Positions 1 through 5,958 of a stretch of 7,764 bases of DNA are shown here, in pieces. A model generated the notes under the pieces. The model did no database searches. It was given only the letters and a program-made list of their open reading frames with translations, and was not told the origin of the DNA. Location: positions 1 to 7,764 of the forward strand of contig JABMOR010000068.1 in NCBI GenBank assembly GCA_013203245.1. The letters are read 5' to 3'. Made by a program: the position numbers and the translations under genes. This stretch comes from Candidatus Nitrosopumilus sp. Lineage in GTDB: Archaea; Thermoproteota; Nitrososphaeria; Nitrososphaerales; Nitrosopumilaceae. Positions within the stretch are counted from its first letter, which is position 1. Each line of letters begins with the position of its first letter.

Positions 1-69
1 AACCAAGATACTAAAAGACACACAACTTTTTTCATTTATTCATTTTTTAATACTAAAGGAAATAAACAA

Positions 70-897
70 ATGAGCATTGATGTATTTATGGATTCTAGAA
101 TATTTTACAGTCTTGCATTATTACTAGTAATTTCTACTGGAACAGTGTTTGCAGAAGAATTTTCAGTTTTGGTTAAAACAGACGATAATAATTATGATGA
201 AGGAGATACAATTGTAATTTCAGGTGAAGTAAGCACATCCATACCAGGAGTAGATATTGTAATACAATTATTTAGAGAAGGAAATATGGTGGCAATTGCA
301 CAAAAGTCAATTGCACAAGATGGAACATTTTCACATACAATACTTGCAGAAGGCCCATTATGGAAAAAATCAGGCACATATTCGGTAAGAGCTTCATATG
401 AAGCAGGAGGAGTAACAATATCAGAAACAGAATTTACTTATTCATCTAAATCAGAAGTATCGGAAACTGCAACCAATTTTGAAGTAGATGCAGGAAGTCA
501 TGGAACTTTTGATGTGAAATATACCATCAAAGGCGGAACAGTCAAAAATATGGTGGTGGATTCAGAAAATTTTGCAGTAATAGTACAAATTGACGCAACA
601 GATGAAGGAGCAATAACATTAGATCTCCCAAGAGAATTCATAGGAGCAGAAAAACAAGATGGTAAAGACGATACTTTCATCATCCTGATAGACGGTATAG
701 AAGTTGCATATGAAGAATTAGTAGTTCATTCAGAATCCAGAGCGATAACGATTGAGTTTCAACAAGAAGATTCAGATATTGAAATAATTGGAACTTATGT
801 CATTCCAGAATTTGGCACAATTGTAATGATGATTTTAATTGTTGGAATTATGGTGACAGTTTTAGTTACTAGAAATAAATTTCAAATTAGCATTTAA
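70..897 (+). CDS. PEFG-CTERM domain secreted/surface-anchored protein
   Basis: A 275-residue exported protein of unknown specific function. Residues about 10-28 form a hydrophobic signal peptide ending in a cleavage-like VFA/EE site. Residues 30-124 read as a beta-sandwich (Ig-like) domain with alternating hydrophobic strands and a YDEGDTIVISG opening typical of such folds. Residues about 136-240 form a second beta-rich, acidic domain. The C-terminus carries the motif PEFG (246-249), a hydrophobic segment (about 250-266) and a short basic tail (TRNK). That tripartite end is the PEFG-CTERM sorting signal of ammonia-oxidising archaea, thought to be handled by an archaeosortase, so the mature protein is probably on the cell surface. 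The start at ATG 70 has a weak AAGGA 9 nt upstream; Met7 (position 88) is an alternative and would still leave the signal peptide intact. Its stop codon overlaps that of the convergent cysteine desulfurase gene. No cysteines or catalytic motif are visible, which suggests a structural or binding role (inference). Confidence 0.85.
   Translation: MSIDVFMDSRIFYSLALLLVISTGTVFAEEFSVLVKTDDNNYDEGDTIVISGEVSTSIPGVDIVIQLFREGNMVAIAQKSIAQDGTFSHTILAEGPLWKKSGTYSVRASYEAGGVTISETEFTYSSKSEVSETATNFEVDAGSHGTFDVKYTIKGGTVKNMVVDSENFAVIVQIDATDEGAITLDLPREFIGAEKQDGKDDTFIILIDGIEVAYEELVVHSESRAITIEFQQEDSDIEIIGTYVIPEFGTIVMMILIVGIMVTVLVTRNKFQISI
805..870 (+). other. PEFG-CTERM sorting signal (coding sub-region)
   Basis: This segment encodes the PEFG motif (codons 246-249), the following transmembrane stretch rich in Ile, Met and Val, and the basic stop-transfer residues around codon 268. 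The order motif, hydrophobic helix, basic cluster is the hallmark of archaeosortase substrates. Processing by an archaeosortase is known family behaviour and not shown here. Confidence 0.75.
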
Positions 898-2063
898 ATT
901 TTAGAACCAAAAGAATATTTTTCTTTGAAAGGTGAAAAAGCCCTCAGTTCTTCAACTATTTTTTTTAGAGATGTTACTGTTTGTTCAATATCTTTTTCAT
1001 TGTTAAACACACCCATAGTCAATCTAAGTGATCCAGTTATCTGTTCATGAGAAAACCCCATAGCCTGTAAAACATGTGATGCTCTTTGAGTATTAACAGA
1101 GCATGCCGAACCTGTAGAAGCAGCAATTCCATATTCATCAAGTTTGATTATAAGGTCCTCTCCATTAACACCAAGGAATGTAAAATGAGCATTGTTTGGC
1201 AATCGAGATTTAGGATCACCATTCAAAGTCACTTCAGGAATTTCATCCAATACTTTTTCAATTAACATATCTCGAAGTTTAGCAACATATTCCATATTGT
1301 CATCCAAATTATTTTTGGCAATTTCACATGCTTGGCCAAATCCAACAATATTAGCAACATTTTCAGTACCAGAACGTAATCCTCGTTCTTGACCACCACC
1401 TAAAATCACTGGATCAATTTTGATGCCGTTTTTGATGTATAATGCACCTATTCCTTTTGGACCATGAAGTTTATGAGAAGAAATAGATAGTAAATCTACG
1501 CCTAATTCCTTAACATCAATTGGAATTTTGCCAACTGCTTGTACTGCATCTGTATGAAATAGAATTTTTCGTTCATTGCATATTTTAGCAATTTGAGAAA
1601 TTTTTTGAACGGTTCCAACTTCATTATTTCCAAACATTATAGAAACAAGACAGGTGTTATCAGATAGATGATTTTCCAATTCTGATGGATCCACCGTTCC
1701 AAATTTGTCAACAGGCAAATAATCAACATTGAATCCATTTTGAGTTAGTTTTTTACAAGGTTCTAAAATTGCATCATGCTCTATTGAAGATGTGACTATA
1801 TGATTAGAATTATCATCTCTAAATATTCCCATTAGAACAGTATTGTTTGATTCAGTACCACCAGAAGTAATTAAAATTTCAGAAGAATCAGCATTAATTA
1901 ATGATGCAATTTGTTTTCGAGCTTTTTCAATAGCCTTATGTGCCAATCTACCATATCTATGAATTGATGATGCATTGCCATATTGCTCTTTAAGATAGGG
2001 TAACATTGACTCTAAAACATCTTCATGAATCTGAGTGGAGGCTGCATTATCGAGATAAATCAA
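894..2063 (-). CDS. Cysteine desulfurase (class V aminotransferase, IscS/NifS type)
   Basis: A 389-residue PLP enzyme that converts L-cysteine to alanine and passes the sulfur on as a persulfide. Visible landmarks are the N-terminal YLDNAAST, SGGTESNN (67-74), His96 in SIEHDAIL, Asp172 in FHTDAVQ, the PLP lysine Lys198 in SSHKLHGPKG, the RSGTEN loop (230-235), catalytic Cys321 in STGSACS, and Arg347 in the LRLTMG motif. The long GSACS loop places it in group I (IscS/NifS), not the SufS group, and the length is normal. Translation must begin at TTG 2063, because the conserved N-terminus starts there. That TTG overlaps the larE stop in a TTGA junction, with an SD-like GTGAT at 2074-2070, so the gene is probably translationally coupled to larE. 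No iscU or suf gene is adjacent. The location suggests a sulfur donor for LarE, though tRNA thiolation or Fe-S assembly are also possible. Confidence 0.93.
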   Translation of the reverse strand: MIYLDNAASTQIHEDVLESMLPYLKEQYGNASSIHRYGRLAHKAIEKARKQIASLINADSSEILITSGGTESNNTVLMGIFRDDNSNHIVTSSIEHDAILEPCKKLTQNGFNVDYLPVDKFGTVDPSELENHLSDNTCLVSIMFGNNEVGTVQKISQIAKICNERKILFHTDAVQAVGKIPIDVKELGVDLLSISSHKLHGPKGIGALYIKNGIKIDPVILGGGQERGLRSGTENVANIVGFGQACEIAKNNLDDNMEYVAKLRDMLIEKVLDEIPEVTLNGDPKSRLPNNAHFTFLGVNGEDLIIKLDEYGIAASTGSACSVNTQRASHVLQAMGFSHEQITGSLRLTMGVFNNEKDIEQTVTSLKKIVEELRAFSPFKEKYSFGSKI

Positions 2064-2857
2064 TCTGCAATCACATTAATTTTTCCTGGTTTATAGCCTT
2101 CCTGATCAACTTCAACAGAAGTAAACCCAATCATCTTTAATTTCTCAGTAATCTGTTTTAAAATAATTTCATCAAATCTAGATATCATATGTTTTTCAAC
2201 TTCAATTTTTGCAGAGCCATTAATGTCACGAACTCTAACCTGTTTTACTTTTGTTAGTTGTTTAACAATAGTCTCACCAAATTCTATTCGAATTAATTTT
2301 TCAGCAGTTACTCTTTGACCCCAAGGAATTCTTGATGCCAGACATGAATTGGATGGTTTATCAAATACAGACAATCCTATCATTTTAGCAACTTCTCTAA
2401 TTTGAGATTTTGACAAATTTGTCTCTACAAGTGGACTTCGTATTCCATTTTGCTTTAATGCCTCAATTCCAGGCCTATAATCACCTAAATCATCAAGATT
2501 AGTCCCATCAACAATAATCTCCACATCATGCTCTTTTGCTAACTTTATCAGATGGTCTCCCAATTCCATTCTACAATGAAAACATCGATTTGAATCATTT
2601 TTTGTAAAATCTTCATTCTCAAGTTCACTGTAATCCAAAAAGAGTTGAGTGATTCCAATCTCAGAACAAATTTGTTTAGCCGTTTCAAGTTCTTCTTGAG
2701 ACAAAGTTTTGTAATCAGCAGTTACTGCAATGGCTGAATTTCCTAGTTTTTGAAATGCAGCATATGCAACTAGTGCACTATCAACACCTCCAGAAAGGGC
2801 AATCATCACTTTATTTTTATCCTCAAACCAATTTACAAGATCATCAAGTTTTGTCAT
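2060..2857 (-). CDS. larE: LarE, ATP-dependent sulfur insertase of nickel-pincer cofactor synthesis
   Basis: An ATP pyrophosphatase (PP-loop) enzyme of 265 residues. In the known pathway LarE adenylates the two carboxylates of pyridinium-3,5-biscarboxylic acid mononucleotide and replaces them with thiocarboxylates. The PP-loop SGGVDS is at 22-27, DGTN at 117-120 and DYRPG at 126-130. Cys172 in the SCLASR motif is the position of the sacrificial cysteine of Lactobacillus plantarum LarE. Two further cysteines, Cys92 and Cys95 in RCFHC, give the three-cysteine set associated with [4Fe-4S]-dependent LarE, which need not consume itself. The start is ambiguous: an open frame reaches TTG 2878, but the tandem ATGATG at 2860/2857 has GGAG just upstream (2868-2865) and fits the usual LarE N-terminus, so I use 2857. 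It overlaps the end of larC by 14 bp, and its own stop overlaps the desulfurase start. Confidence 0.93.
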   Translation of the reverse strand: MTKLDDLVNWFEDKNKVMIALSGGVDSALVAYAAFQKLGNSAIAVTADYKTLSQEELETAKQICSEIGITQLFLDYSELENEDFTKNDSNRCFHCRMELGDHLIKLAKEHDVEIIVDGTNLDDLGDYRPGIEALKQNGIRSPLVETNLSKSQIREVAKMIGLSVFDKPSNSCLASRIPWGQRVTAEKLIRIEFGETIVKQLTKVKQVRVRDINGSAKIEVEKHMISRFDEIILKQITEKLKMIGFTSVEVDQEGYKPGKINVIAD

Positions 2858-4079
2858 CATTAATCTCCAATTTTTCAATTTCTTTTCTCAACAATACTTC
2901 TGTTTCTTTAATCGATTTATCTATAATATTGGAGATTTTTTTCAAATCATCAAACTCTATTTTGAAATCAATTTTTTCTTTAAATGAAGATTTTTTGTAA
3001 TGTACTAGAAAAGATTGGCCATTCAAAGTTATAGAAACATCATAGTTTATTCTAGGAACGATTAATCTATTAGAATCTGAAATTCGAATTCCCAAGGTTC
3101 CTGTTTCCAATACTAGTGTATCTGCAATTTTATCAACAGTTTCATCAGAGCATATAACAGATACAAGATTAGTAGGTCTACCTTTCTTTGTGATTCCATG
3201 GTAAATAGAGACATCCAGCGCTCCTTGTGTCATAATTTTCTCAATTAGGTGTCCCAAAATTTCTCCTGAAACATCATCAACATTTGTTTCAAGGATTTTT
3301 ACAGAATCTGTTTCAAAATTATTATCATAACCTCTAACAATTTTTAAAACATTAGAAAAAGTTTCAAAATCTTTTTGACCAGCGCCATAACCAATGGATG
3401 TAACTTTCATTGAAGGGTAATACTGAGCAGATTCATGAGCCAAATTTACTAAAATGCAGGCTCCAGTAGGAGTTGAAAGTTCTTCATTTGCATCATTTCC
3501 TTTAATGATTAAATTTGAATTTTTAAAAATTTCAAGAATTGCACTTGCAGGATTTGACATAGTTCCGTGTGAAAAAGTTACAGAGCCGCCACCAACTGCA
3601 ACAGGCAAACAAATGATTTTTTCATCAAACAACCCTAAATCATCTAATGCAATTGTAATCCCGATAATATCAACCAAAGTATCAATACTTGATGCTTCGT
3701 GAAAATGAACTGATTCTTTAGGAATTCCGTGAATTTTGGATTCTGAAGAAATTAGTGTGTCAATGCACGATTCGGCAAAAGATATAGTTTTGAGTGACAA
3801 TTTGAGTTCTTGAGCAGATTTGATAATTGCATTTTTAATTTCAGAGCCTTTTCTTTCATGAATATTTTCATCAATTTCTAAAACTAAATGAAGTGATTGA
3901 ACTCCATGTTTTTGGATTTTTTCAAAATCTATTTTTTTTATTGTGGAATTTGAAAGGAATTTTTCTGATTGTTTGATTCCGACTATAATTTTATTTTTAT
4001 CAGCACCCAGATCTACTAATGAGCAAAGGAGCATATCTCCAGATATGCCTGCTATTTGAGGATCAATTACAAGAACCAT
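2844..4079 (-). CDS. larC: LarC, nickel insertion protein (nickel-pincer cofactor cyclometallase)
   Basis: A 411-residue LarC (DUF111 family), the CTP-dependent enzyme that inserts nickel into the bis-thiocarboxylated nucleotide in the last step of NPN cofactor synthesis. Motifs seen in order are GISGDM (11-16), VHFHE (124-128), LPVAVGGG (158-165), HGTMSNPA (171-178), ELSTPTGA (200-207), ETNVDDVSGE (264-273), KKGRP (298-302) and ETGTLGIR (325-332). The N-terminal half (nickel-site and His-containing motifs) and C-terminal half (CTP-binding) are one continuous reading frame, unlike L. plantarum, where larC1 and larC2 are joined by frameshifting. HGTMSNPA departs from the more common HGxxPxPAP form. 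The start at ATG 4079 has no ribosome binding site but has a TATA-like box about 26 bp upstream, which suggests a leaderless mRNA. It is the first gene of the larC-larE-desulfurase run and diverges from malate dehydrogenase. Confidence 0.93.
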   Translation of the reverse strand: MVLVIDPQIAGISGDMLLCSLVDLGADKNKIIVGIKQSEKFLSNSTIKKIDFEKIQKHGVQSLHLVLEIDENIHERKGSEIKNAIIKSAQELKLSLKTISFAESCIDTLISSESKIHGIPKESVHFHEASSIDTLVDIIGITIALDDLGLFDEKIICLPVAVGGGSVTFSHGTMSNPASAILEIFKNSNLIIKGNDANEELSTPTGACILVNLAHESAQYYPSMKVTSIGYGAGQKDFETFSNVLKIVRGYDNNFETDSVKILETNVDDVSGEILGHLIEKIMTQGALDVSIYHGITKKGRPTNLVSVICSDETVDKIADTLVLETGTLGIRISDSNRLIVPRINYDVSITLNGQSFLVHYKKSSFKEKIDFKIEFDDLKKISNIIDKSIKETEVLLRKEIEKLEINDDKT

Positions 4080-4101
4080 GATTAAAAATTATCAAAAATG
4101 C

Positions 4102-4109
4102 TTATAAAT
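4102..4109. promoter_or_regulatory. TATA-like box between larC and malate dehydrogenase, possibly bidirectional
   Basis: TTATAAAT lies in the 89-bp divergent gap and reads as ATTTATAA on the minus strand. Its centre is about 26 bp from the larC ATG, the usual archaeal TATA-to-start-site distance, so larC transcripts may begin at or next to the start codon. On the plus strand the same box would give a start near 4131 and a leader of about 38 nt for malate dehydrogenase. A weaker AT-rich stretch (TTTAATTA, about 4139-4146) lies about 26 bp before the malate dehydrogenase ATG and could instead give that gene a leaderless start. The assignment rests on sequence and spacing only. Confidence 0.5.
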
Positions 4110-4168
4110 TCGACTAATGTTTCACGAATTTCATTAGATTTAATTATTCAAAATCAACACAGATTTTC

Positions 4169-5083
4169 ATGATTACTATAATTGGTTCAGGTAAAGTAGG
4201 TGGAGATGCCGCATTATTCTCAGCATTGAAACGATTAGATGATCAAATACTATTGCTTGATGTGGCAGAAGGACTCCCTCAAGGAGAAGCAATGGATATC
4301 AACCACATGTTATCTGAACAAGGAATCGATGTTGAGGTAAAAGGTTCAAACAATTTTGCAGATATGAAGGGCTCAAAAGCAGTTGTTGTCGTAGCAGGTT
4401 CTGGAAGAAAACCAGGAATGACAAGGATGGATTTATTGAAAATAAACGCATCAATTGTAAAGAGTGTTGTAGAAAATGTAAAAAAATATGCAGACGACTC
4501 TATGATAATTCCAGTAACAAATCCACTGGATCCTATGGCTCACATTACATACAAGGTTTCAGGATTTGATAGAAGTAGAGTATTTGGCATGGGAGGAATG
4601 TTAGATTTATCAAGATTTAGACAATTTATTCATGAAGCAACTGGACATTCACGTGATTCTATCAGAGCACTAGTAATTGGTGAACATGGAGAAAATATGT
4701 TGCCATTACCAAGATTTTCATCAGTGTCAGGAATTCCTCTATCATCTTTTCTTCCAAAAGAAAAATTGGATGAATTAGTTCTAAATACAAAACAAGTGGC
4801 AGCAAAAGTAATTGAATTAAAAGGTGCTACAGTTCATGCTCCAGGCAATGCAATTTCTGCAATTCTAGAATCAGTTGTAAGAGATAGAAAACAAGTCATT
4901 CCAGTTTCAACATATCTTGATGGAGAGTATGGTCATTCAGATGTAACAATAGGAGTTCCAGCAATTATTGGAAAGAAAGGTGTAGAAAAAATTATTGAAT
5001 TAGACCTAAATGATGAAGAAAGAAAAGTATTTGATAAAGCAGTTGAAAGTGTAAAGACTGCCATTTCAGGCATTGAGATCTAA
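4169..5083 (+). CDS. mdh: Malate dehydrogenase (LDH-like family)
   Basis: A 304-residue NAD-dependent dehydrogenase of the LDH/MDH superfamily that interconverts malate and oxaloacetate. The Rossmann motif GSGKVG is at 6-11, and Asp31 ends the second strand (ILLLD), which favours NAD over NADP. The mobile active-site loop GRKPGMTR has Arg at residue 80, the position that selects for the dicarboxylate oxaloacetate (malate dehydrogenase); lactate dehydrogenases have Gln there. Asn118 (VTNPLD), Asp146 and Arg149 (LDLSRFR) and catalytic His173 (GEHG) complete the site. Length is typical. ATG 4169 begins directly at the MITIIG strand and has no SD sequence. The gene lies between larC (divergent) and larB (same strand, 33 bp on). 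Central carbon metabolism is the default role; the setting among nickel-pincer genes hints at a link to malate or another 2-hydroxyacid, which is inference. Confidence 0.95.
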   Translation: MITIIGSGKVGGDAALFSALKRLDDQILLLDVAEGLPQGEAMDINHMLSEQGIDVEVKGSNNFADMKGSKAVVVVAGSGRKPGMTRMDLLKINASIVKSVVENVKKYADDSMIIPVTNPLDPMAHITYKVSGFDRSRVFGMGGMLDLSRFRQFIHEATGHSRDSIRALVIGEHGENMLPLPRFSSVSGIPLSSFLPKEKLDELVLNTKQVAAKVIELKGATVHAPGNAISAILESVVRDRKQVIPVSTYLDGEYGHSDVTIGVPAIIGKKGVEKIIELDLNDEERKVFDKAVESVKTAISGIEI

Positions 5084-5086
5084 GCA

Positions 5087-5093
5087 TTTTTTT
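5087..5093 (+). terminator. T-run after malate dehydrogenase (weak terminator or attenuator)
   Basis: Seven consecutive T residues begin 4 bp after the malate dehydrogenase stop codon. Archaeal transcription often ends on such T-tracts without a hairpin, and no hairpin is seen here. The larB start follows only 24 bp later with no clear promoter of its own, so partial termination with readthrough is the most likely role. Confidence 0.35.
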
Positions 5094-5116
5094 AGACTAA
5101 GCAATAAAATTCATCA

Positions 5117-5899
5117 ATGGAAATTCATGAAATTTTAGAGTCATTAAAAAAAGGAAAAATTTCAACAACTAATGCAAAAAAGCTTTTGTCCATATATTCA
5201 ATTGAAGAAGTAGAAGGATTTGCTAAAATTGATATAAACAGACAAAAGAGGAGAGGAATTCCAGAAGTAATTTTTGCAGAAACAAAAGAATTAGATGAAA
5301 TTAAAAAAATTGCAAAAAAAACTCTAGAAAAGACAAATTCCGTAATAATATCAAGAATTAAGAAAGAAGATTATCCAAAAATATTATCCTTTTCTAAGAA
5401 ATTAAAAGTGAAAATTAAAACTGGAAAAAATTCATCATCATTGTTATTATTTAAAAAACCAATTAAATTTCATGGAGGAAAAGTAGGAATTATGACTGCA
5501 GGTACATCAGATATCGGGGTTGCAGAAGAATCAAGGTTGATGTGTGAAGCAATGAATTGTAAATGCATAACAAGTTATGATGTAGGAGTAGCAGGGATTC
5601 AAAGAGTATTTCCAATTTTAAAAAAAATGATAAATGAAGATGTGGATTGTATTATAGTTGCAGCAGGAATGGAAGGTGCCTTAGCTACGCTGGTATCAAC
5701 ATTAGTAGATATTCCAATCATAGGCATTCCAACTTCTATAGGATATGGATATGGAGGGAAAGGAATAGCTGCTCTTGCATCAATGCTTCAAAGTTGCTCA
5801 CTTGGATTATCAGTTGTAAATATCGATAACGGGATAGCTGCTGGAGGGATAGCTGCAAATATTGCAAATAGGGCAATAAGAAAAAATCATTCTGGTTAG
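5117..5899 (+). CDS. larB: LarB, NaAD carboxylase/hydrolase of nickel-pincer cofactor synthesis
   Basis: A 260-residue LarB, with a PurE (AIR carboxylase)-like C-terminal domain. Known LarB enzymes carboxylate the pyridinium ring of nicotinic acid adenine dinucleotide at C5 and hydrolyse the phosphoanhydride, releasing AMP and the biscarboxylated mononucleotide used by LarE. Residues 1-115 are the helical and mixed N-terminal part with the signature DINRQKRRGIPEVIFAETK (39-57). The PurE-like part shows VGIMTAGTSD (123-132), YDVGVAGIQR (154-163), AAGMEGALA (182-190), IPTSIGYG (204-211), and SC at 226-227 followed by VVNIDNGIAAGG. Cys227 matches the cysteine that forms the transient cysteinyl-pyridine adduct, and Glu186 lies the expected distance before it. 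The N-terminal half is very lysine-rich. ATG 5117 lacks an SD sequence and a clear TATA box, so it is probably read through from malate dehydrogenase. The family is often mis-annotated as phosphoribosylaminoimidazole carboxylase. Confidence 0.94.
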   Translation: MEIHEILESLKKGKISTTNAKKLLSIYSIEEVEGFAKIDINRQKRRGIPEVIFAETKELDEIKKIAKKTLEKTNSVIISRIKKEDYPKILSFSKKLKVKIKTGKNSSSLLLFKKPIKFHGGKVGIMTAGTSDIGVAEESRLMCEAMNCKCITSYDVGVAGIQRVFPILKKMINEDVDCIIVAAGMEGALATLVSTLVDIPIIGIPTSIGYGYGGKGIAALASMLQSCSLGLSVVNIDNGIAAGGIAANIANRAIRKNHSG

Positions 5900-5926
5900 A
5901 ATTTCAGACCAATCAACCTCGTAAAT

Positions 5927-5936
5927 GATATATAAC
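5927..5936 (+). promoter_or_regulatory. TATA-like box for the radical SAM gene
   Basis: GATATATAAC is centred about 27 bp before the TTG start at 5959, the normal archaeal TATA-to-transcription-start distance. The mRNA would begin near 5957, with almost no leader. An SD-like GGTG (5950-5953) also lies 5 nt before the TTG, so the translation mode cannot be settled from sequence. Confidence 0.5.
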
Positions 5937-5958
5937 ATATCAAAAAGAAGGTGGGTAA

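Noticed and set aside
1..69. Possible promoter or upstream terminator in the T-rich leader before the PEFG gene
   Set aside because: The T-tracts at about 26-32 and 44-48 could be a terminator of an upstream gene or a weak TATA region, but no element is distinct enough to call, and the upstream neighbour is not visible.
1192..1392. Small open frames opposite the desulfurase, larC, larE and radical SAM genes (for example 1192-1392 +, 2755-3000 +, 3454-3702 +, 6369-6662 -, 7221-7484 -)
   Set aside because: Each lies fully or largely antisense to a gene with clear conserved motifs and has no recognisable protein features or start signals. They are shadows of AT-rich coding sequence.
894..4079. 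Thiamine or tRNA thiolation operon (PP-loop enzyme plus cysteine desulfurase)
   Set aside because: The PP-loop protein has the LarE-specific RCxxC, DYRPG and CLASR motifs and overlaps larC, and no THUMP or tRNA-binding domain is seen. A shared role of the desulfurase in tRNA thiolation cannot be excluded.
4169..5083. Lactate dehydrogenase in place of malate dehydrogenase
   Set aside because: The active-site loop GRKPGMTR carries Arg at the discriminating position, which is the malate dehydrogenase state; lactate dehydrogenases have Gln.
5831..5856. Direct repeat GGGATAGCTGC, two copies 15 bp apart, with a near copy at 5761-5771
   Set aside because: It lies inside larB and encodes the repeated peptide GIAA in a Gly/Ala-rich conserved segment. 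Protein constraint and codon bias explain it, and no mobile or regulatory context is visible.
5117..5899. Reading this gene as PurE (phosphoribosylaminoimidazole carboxylase)
   Set aside because: The extra N-terminal half with the RRGIPEVIF signature, the SC and VVNIDNG motifs, and the presence of larC and larE nearby identify LarB.
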